In this document: positions 58,708 to 64,000 of the stretch, piece after piece
Position numbering within the stretch: the first letter of the stretch is position 1
Layout: every line of letters begins with the position of its first letter
From: Hordeum vulgare subsp. vulgare
Taxonomy: Eukaryota > Streptophyta > Magnoliopsida > Poales > Poaceae
NCBI RefSeq assembly: GCF_904849725.1
Contig: NW_025422552.1
Span: 30,001-94,000 of the forward strand
Direction of reading: 5' to 3'
DNA: 64,000 nt
Translations under genes and position numbers: made by a program
Notes under the pieces: generated by a model
What the model was told of the DNA's origin: nothing
Databases searched by the model: none
The model's input: the letters and a program-made list of their open reading frames with translations, nothing else

Positions 58708-60756
58708 TTAGGTAGTGTATGAATAGGCCTGACTAAATCCTTGTACGGCTTCCTCTATTTCTCTATAAAAAGAAATATGACCAAGAGTGGTTCGAATGTA
58801 TATCGAACGAATTTCTTTTTTTCTATTTCCCATTATTAGATAGTGAGCATAAATCTCATGATAAGTCCCCAAAGATTCATATTGAATTTCAATCGGAACT
58901 TCTCTTGACCCAATGACGCGTTGATCCAGGTTCCATCGTAGCCACAAGGGACTATCTAAACTGATTAGTTTTTGTCTATAAGCTCCCAGTGCATCATAAG
59001 AACTAGAAAAATGGGGTTCTTTATCTTTCCTATACTTAGAATTATTATTATTGTAATTGACTTTTAAATTTGGATAGTTTCTGAAACTATTATATCTATT
59101 TGCACAAATACCTCGACGCTTTCCAATTGTTAATACATAAAGCCCGATAAGCATGTCTTGGGTTGGTACGCAAATAGGATCCCCAATAGCAGGAGATAAG
59201 AGATTCATATGAGAAAACATAAGTAAACGGGCTTCCGCCTGAGCTTCCAAGGATAAAGGTAGATGAACAGCCATTTGATCTCCATCAAAGTCTGCATTGA
59301 AACCCTTACACACTAATGGGTGTAAAGAAATAGTACGCCCCTCTACTAAAGTGGGTTGAAAGGCCTGTATGCCTAATCTATGCAGAGTAGGTGCTCTATT
59401 TAACAGTACAGGATGTCCCCGCATAACTTCTTGAAGTATTTCCCATACAATGGGTTCCTTTTCCCAAATTTTCCTTTTAGCAATCCTGACATTAGAAGTG
59501 GCGCGTTTCGTGATTAAATCGCGAATTACAAATAGCTGAAAAAGCTTTATTGCTATCTCTAGAGGTAATCCACATTGATGTAATGAAAGCGAAGGACCCA
59601 CAACAATGACAGAACGCCCCGAGTAATCGACCCGTTTCCCAAGCAGAGTCTCGCGAAACCTTCCCTCTTTACCTTCAATTACATCTGAAAGTGATTTGTA
59701 TACTTTATTGTGACCATCCCTCGTCGGTTGCCCGCGGGACCCACTATCAAGAAGTGTATCCACGGCTTCTTGTACCAATTTTTCCTGGCACATTACTAAA
59801 TCTGCTGGCGCTAATTCACTTCTTTTTAATAGATAGGCAAGATTGTTGTTCCGACGGATAACTCTCTTATAAAGTTCATTAATGTCTGAAGTCACTACTT
59901 TATCTCCAGACCTATAAACAATAGGTCTCAATTCGGGAGGAAGAACCGGTAATAAGCACAAAACCATCCATTCTGGTTCTACATTTGTTTGAATAAAATG
60001 TTTCGCCAATTGCATGCGTCTAATCAAAAAAACTTTTCTTATTCGTCTTTTTCTATCTTCCCACTCATCTCCACTATACCCCTCGTCTTCTAATTCCTTC
60101 CATTCGACCAAAGAATTCTCTATAATAATTCGCAAATCCAAATCTGCTAATTGTTCTCTAATAGCACCTGCTCCTGTCGCAATTTCCCGATTTCGAAATG
60201 TTGCAAAGCCTGGGGTAGAAAAAAAGGGAGAAATGCTGTGGTTACAGGATGCAATTTCCTCTTCGAATAAACCTCGTAATCGTAAAAAAGTGGGTTTTTT
60301 AGTGCTGGGCCTAGCAAAAGAGAAATCGCCGTATACTAGGCCCTCCAACTTCTTAAGAGGTTTATCTAAAAGATTCGCGATATAACTAGGAAGACCTTTC
60401 AAATACCACACATGAGTCACGGGACATGCGAGTTTGATGTATCCCATTTGATATCTTCGTATCCGAGAATCCACAAATTCTACCCCGCATTTTTGGCAAA
60501 ATCTTTCGTCTTCGTTTTCAGCTCCGCTCGCTCGAGAATTGCCACAACCGCAAATCCCGCTTTTTATGGGTCCAAAGATTCTTTCGCAAAACAATCCATC
60601 TTTTTCTGGTTTATCGGTTTTATAATGAAAAGTAGAGGGCCTTGTGACTTCGCCAACGGCTTCTCCATTAGGTAGGTTTTTGTTAGCCCAAGCCTTTATT
60701 TGTTGAGGGGAAACGAGTCCAATTTGAAGTTGTTGATGTTTATATTGGTCAATCAT
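58708..60756 (-). CDS. rpoC1: plastid RNA polymerase (PEP) beta' subunit
   Basis: A 682-residue subunit starting [20 protein letters not shown]. The catalytic Mg-binding motif NADFDGDQ places Asp489, Asp491 and Asp493; Cys69, Cys71, Cys87 and Cys90 form the N-terminal zinc site. The gene is one frame: the intron found in most dicots is absent, as in other grasses. The open frame upstream overlaps the end of rpoB (60794-60837) and is not conserved. It starts 37 bases after rpoB. Confidence 0.97.
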   Translation of the reverse strand: MIDQYKHQQLQIGLVSPQQIKAWANKNLPNGEAVGEVTRPSTFHYKTDKPEKDGLFCERIFGPIKSGICGCGNSRASGAENEDERFCQKCGVEFVDSRIRRYQMGYIKLACPVTHVWYLKGLPSYIANLLDKPLKKLEGLVYGDFSFARPSTKKPTFLRLRGLFEEEIASCNHSISPFFSTPGFATFRNREIATGAGAIREQLADLDLRIIIENSLVEWKELEDEGYSGDEWEDRKRRIRKVFLIRRMQLAKHFIQTNVEPEWMVLCLLPVLPPELRPIVYRSGDKVVTSDINELYKRVIRRNNNLAYLLKRSELAPADLVMCQEKLVQEAVDTLLDSGSRGQPTRDGHNKVYKSLSDVIEGKEGRFRETLLGKRVDYSGRSVIVVGPSLSLHQCGLPLEIAIKLFQLFVIRDLITKRATSNVRIAKRKIWEKEPIVWEILQEVMRGHPVLLNRAPTLHRLGIQAFQPTLVEGRTISLHPLVCKGFNADFDGDQMAVHLPLSLEAQAEARLLMFSHMNLLSPAIGDPICVPTQDMLIGLYVLTIGKRRGICANRYNSFRNYPNLKVNYNNNNSKYRKDKEPHFSSSYDALGAYRQKLISLDSPLWLRWNLDQRVIGSREVPIEIQYESLGTYHEIYAHYLIMGNRKKEIRSIYIRTTLGHISFYREIEEAVQGFSQAYSYTT

Positions 60757-60793
60757 AAAATAGAAATAAGAAAAGAATTTATATTTATTCCGA

Positions 60794-63700
60794 TCAAACT
60801 TCCTCCCTATTAACCTGGAAGTTCTTTTCAGATACAAGGAAATGATTCAGTTCTAGAGCCAAAGATCGTAGTTCTCGAACGAGCACTCGAAAAGATTCTG
60901 GAGGATCCTCATGATTAGGTATTCTTTTTCCCCAGATCGTAGCATTAAGTATTTCTTGGCGAGCTATAAGATGGTCAGATTTATAAGTAAGTATCTCTTG
61001 TAAAATATGAGCAACACCAAATCCTTCTAAAGCCCAAACTTCCATTTCTCCTACTCGTTGTCCCCCTTGCTTGGCTCTTCCTCTAACCGGTTGTTGTGTA
61101 ACAAGTGAGTAGGGCCCAGTAGAACGCCCATGAATTTTCTCATCAACTTGATGAATTAATTTTAAGATATAGGACTTCCCTATTAGAACAGGTTGCTCAA
61201 AGGGGTCGCCTGTTCTTCCATCAAATATTCTGCTTTTTCCCGGGTACTCGGGTTCAAATACCCATGGATTTTTTGTTTCTTTACTGGCTTCATATAATTC
61301 TGAAAACACAAGTTTTCTTGAAGCCTCTTGCTCATATCTCTCATCAAAGGGTGCTATTCTATAATGTTTCTTTAGCAGATCCCCCGCTAATCCGAGCGAG
61401 CTTTCAAATATTTGTCCCACATTCATTCGGGAGGGTACTCCTAAGGGATTGAAGACCATATCAACGGGTGTTCCATCTTGCAAATAGGGCATATCTTGCC
61501 TAGGCAAAATTTTGGAAATGATCCCTTTATTCCCATGTCTTCCGGCTACTTTATCCCCAACTTTGATTTCACGTTTCTGTAAAATATATACACGAACCAT
61601 TATGTCGAGGGGGTCCCTTTGGATCCATTTCACATCGATAACGCGCCCTCTTCCACCTATAGGTAATTTCAGAGAAGTTTCTTTTGAAGTGGAAACCTCA
61701 AGGCCGAATATGGCCCGTAATAATCCAGCTTCTGCGATATATGATGATTCGCTCGCTATCTGAGGCGTTAATTTACCTACTAAAATATCACCAGTTTCTA
61801 CCCAGGATCCCAACCTAACAACTCCATTTTTGTCCAAATTGCGGAGTAAATGTTCTTCTAGATGTGGTATTTCTTTAGTGATTTTTTCAGCGGAGCCCTG
61901 GCTTGTCGTATCCGTCTGAATTTCATATTTCCGGATGTGAAAAGAGGTATAAATATCCTCATATACCAAACGTTCGCTAATTAGTACTGCGTCTTCAAAA
62001 TTGTAACCTTCCCATGGCATATAAGCTACTAATACGTTTTTTCCTAAAGCAAGTTCCCCCCCAACTGTAGCAGCTCCTTCTGCTAAAATTTGTCCTTTTT
62101 TAATGGATTTACCCCGTGGAACCCGAGGTTTTTGGTGCATACAAGTATTTTTGTTAGAGCGACGGTGGTTAACTAAAGGAATACTTATAGTCTTCCCACT
62201 ACTTGATAAAAGTATCTTATGACTATCAGTAGAAATGATCTTTCCCTCGCGTTCGGCTATAACGGAAACCCTCGAATCTAGAGCTGTTTGGCGTTCCAAT
62301 CCAGTTCCAACAATGCATTTCTCGGACCGAGAAAGTGGAACTGCTTGGCGCTGCATATTAGAACTCATTAAAGCCCGATTCGCATCATTGTGCTCAATAA
62401 AAGGAATGAGAGAACCCCCAATAGAAAAATATTGGAAAGGAAAAATACTTCTAACATGAATCTGTTCCCATGCAATAGTCAAGAATTCTTGGCGGTATCT
62501 AGCTGGAACAACCTGTTCTTCCTGAATACCTTGATTCAAGGACAAAGAATTTCCTGCTGCTATCATATAATACTCATCTCTATTTGGTGATAGATAAACC
62601 ACCTGTCTCTCTTTTTTTTCTTTTGCTTTCTCAGCAGATATTTCATAAAACGGACTCTCTATAGATCCCCACAAGTGATCAATTCTCGCATGAATTGCTA
62701 AGGATCCAGTAAGTCCAACATTGATTCCTTCAGACGTGTCAATTGGACAAATACGCCCATAGTGACTCGGATGAATATCTCGGCTCCGAAAACTTGCGGT
62801 TCTCCCCGTCAACCCTCCAGGACCTAAACAACTCACTTTTCGCCCATGAACAGTTTGTGTCAATGGATTCGTTTGATCAAAAACTTGAGATAATGGGTAT
62901 GTGCCAAAAAAGGTCTCATAAGTAGTTATTAATAAAATTGAAGTTGAAGTTGGAGTTACCAAAGTTTGGGGAGTCGGTTTCGATTGACGTATGAATACTC
63001 TACGAATAGTTTTTTGAACTGCATGTTGTAAACGACCAAGAGCCAATCCGAATTGATCTTGTAACAGATCCGCAACCGAACGAATACGTTTATTTTTCAA
63101 GTGATTCATATCGTCATCGTCAAGTATACCCGTTCCAAATTTCATTCCAATCAAATGATCCGTAGCGGCCAATACATCTCGTGGTAACAAGAATGTATTG
63201 TTCTGAGGTATATCAAGATTAAGTCTCCGATTCATATTTCGTCGACCAATCCTTCCTAATTCACATTTTTGTTGAAAAAATTTCTTTTGTAATTCCTCGC
63301 ATAAGGACTCCGAAAATACCAGGTCCCCACCTACACAAGCAAATTGTTGATAAAACTCCAAAATAGCTTTTTCTTTTGACTCAATCCTCTTCTTCTCCTT
63401 AGCATTCGGGAAAGACAAGAAAATTTCAGGGTAGGAAACATTATCTAGAATTTCTCTTAGATTCGAACCCATAGCTGATGATAGAACTAGAATAGATATC
63501 TTTTGTTTTCTACTCACGCGAGCCCATATCCTTTCTTTTTTATCAATTGCTAATTCCGATCTCCCTCCCCAATCTGATATTATAGTCCCGGTGTAGATAG
63601 AAATTCCCTTATGATCTAATTCCGAGCGGTAGTAAATACCAGGACTTAGCAATATTTGATTGATCACAATTCGGTATATTCCATTTATAATAAAGGTTCC

Positions 63701-64000
63701 TAAGGAATTCATTATAGGAATGTTTCCGATAGAAATGGTTTGCTTTTGCACATCGAAACCAAAAATTAATCTCGCAGATACATATAATTCGGAAGAATAG
63801 GTGAGTGATTCATACACAGCATCTCTTTCTTTTATCGAGGGTTCTAGCAATTGATATCCTTTCGCAAATAATTGAAATGCAATTTCGTGATCTGGATCTT
63901 TAATTGTTGGAAACTTGTCAAGTTCTTCTGCCAAGGCTTGATTAATGAACCTAAAAAATCCCTCGAATTGGATCTGACTAAATCCGGGTATTGTGGACAT
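60794..64000 (-). CDS. rpoB: plastid RNA polymerase (PEP) beta subunit, 5' end outside window
   Basis: 1068 codons are visible, ending [10 protein letters not shown]. Conserved beta-subunit blocks include [45 protein letters not shown] and the C-terminal [20 protein letters not shown]. The Met at 63998-64000 falls exactly on the window edge; other grass RpoB proteins have eight more residues before MSTIPGFSQ, so the true start is probably just outside. With that offset, codons 156, 182 and 187 (Ser) and 206 (Pro) coincide with the edited codons of maize rpoB. First gene of rpoB-rpoC1-rpoC2. Confidence 0.96.
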   Translation of the reverse strand: MSTIPGFSQIQFEGFFRFINQALAEELDKFPTIKDPDHEIAFQLFAKGYQLLEPSIKERDAVYESLTYSSELYVSARLIFGFDVQKQTISIGNIPIMNSLGTFIINGIYRIVINQILLSPGIYYRSELDHKGISIYTGTIISDWGGRSELAIDKKERIWARVSRKQKISILVLSSAMGSNLREILDNVSYPEIFLSFPNAKEKKRIESKEKAILEFYQQFACVGGDLVFSESLCEELQKKFFQQKCELGRIGRRNMNRRLNLDIPQNNTFLLPRDVLAATDHLIGMKFGTGILDDDDMNHLKNKRIRSVADLLQDQFGLALGRLQHAVQKTIRRVFIRQSKPTPQTLVTPTSTSILLITTYETFFGTYPLSQVFDQTNPLTQTVHGRKVSCLGPGGLTGRTASFRSRDIHPSHYGRICPIDTSEGINVGLTGSLAIHARIDHLWGSIESPFYEISAEKAKEKKERQVVYLSPNRDEYYMIAAGNSLSLNQGIQEEQVVPARYRQEFLTIAWEQIHVRSIFPFQYFSIGGSLIPFIEHNDANRALMSSNMQRQAVPLSRSEKCIVGTGLERQTALDSRVSVIAEREGKIISTDSHKILLSSSGKTISIPLVNHRRSNKNTCMHQKPRVPRGKSIKKGQILAEGAATVGGELALGKNVLVAYMPWEGYNFEDAVLISERLVYEDIYTSFHIRKYEIQTDTTSQGSAEKITKEIPHLEEHLLRNLDKNGVVRLGSWVETGDILVGKLTPQIASESSYIAEAGLLRAIFGLEVSTSKETSLKLPIGGRGRVIDVKWIQRDPLDIMVRVYILQKREIKVGDKVAGRHGNKGIISKILPRQDMPYLQDGTPVDMVFNPLGVPSRMNVGQIFESSLGLAGDLLKKHYRIAPFDERYEQEASRKLVFSELYEASKETKNPWVFEPEYPGKSRIFDGRTGDPFEQPVLIGKSYILKLIHQVDEKIHGRSTGPYSLVTQQPVRGRAKQGGQRVGEMEVWALEGFGVAHILQEILTYKSDHLIARQEILNATIWGKRIPNHEDPPESFRVLVRELRSLALELNHFLVSEKNFQVNREEV

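Overview
This window is plastid (chloroplast) DNA from a grass (Poaceae), probably of the cool-season subfamily Pooideae. The gene set and order are those of the grass large single-copy region (LSC) read in reverse, plus the edge of one inverted repeat (IR). Grass markers visible in the sequence are an intron-free clpP and rpoC1, no accD between rbcL and psaI, a displaced rpl23 pseudogene in that gap, a fragment of ycf2 instead of the gene, trnH between rps19 and rpl2, a large acidic repeat insertion in rpoC2, and an S18 protein with seven N-terminal heptapeptides. The Pooideae assignment rests on RbcL ending in DTIDKKV (479 aa), a 38-residue PsbT and a 113-residue InfA. It is an inference, not a proof.

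Layout: 1 to about 2.95 kb is IR sequence (ycf2 remnant, trnI-CAU, rpl23, rpl2, trnH-GUG, rps19). From 3.0 to 9.2 kb is the ribosomal-protein operon rpl22-rps3-rpl16-rpl14-rps8-infA-rpl36-rps11-rpoA on the plus strand. From 9.4 to 14.7 kb is the psbB operon (psbB-psbT-psbH-petB-petD, minus strand), with psbN antisense within it. From 15.2 to 17.2 kb are clpP, the 5' exon of trans-spliced rps12, and rpl20. From 17.3 to 20.0 kb are rps18, rpl33, psaJ, trnP, trnW, petG and petL. Then follow psbE-psbF-psbL-psbJ (21.2-22.0 kb), and petA, cemA, ycf4, psaI (22.8-26.1 kb, minus). The variable psaI-rbcL gap holds a short tandem repeat, an unidentified 103-codon ORF and the rpl23 pseudogene. rbcL (minus) and atpB-atpE (plus) diverge at 29.2-30.0 kb. 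Next come trnM, trnV, ndhC-ndhK-ndhJ, trnF, trnL-UAA, trnT, rps4, trnS, ycf3, psaA-psaB-rps14, a chimeric tRNA pseudogene at a known grass inversion endpoint, and trnR-UCU. The rest is two minus-strand operons: rps2-atpI-atpH-atpF-atpA and rpoB-rpoC1-rpoC2, with rpoB running off the right edge.

Together these genes encode parts of photosystems I and II, the cytochrome b6f complex, most plastid-encoded ATP synthase subunits, the Rubisco large subunit, three NDH subunits, all four plastid RNA polymerase core subunits and much of the plastid translation machinery. Eight group II introns in coding genes (rpl2, rpl16, petD, petB, two in ycf3, atpF, and the 5' half of the split rps12 intron), one group II intron in trnV and one group I intron in trnL-UAA are resolved at the boundaries. 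Several genomic codons carry the C that is edited to U in known grass sites, including the ACG start of rpl2.

I found no previously undescribed biological system. The points most worth a second look are the unidentified GC-richer ORF region between psaI and the rpl23 pseudogene, the near-identity of that pseudogene to functional rpl23 (gene conversion), the chimeric trnfM/trnG pseudogene, the ycf2 relic, and the repeat-bearing insertions in rpoC2, rps18, rps3 and infA.
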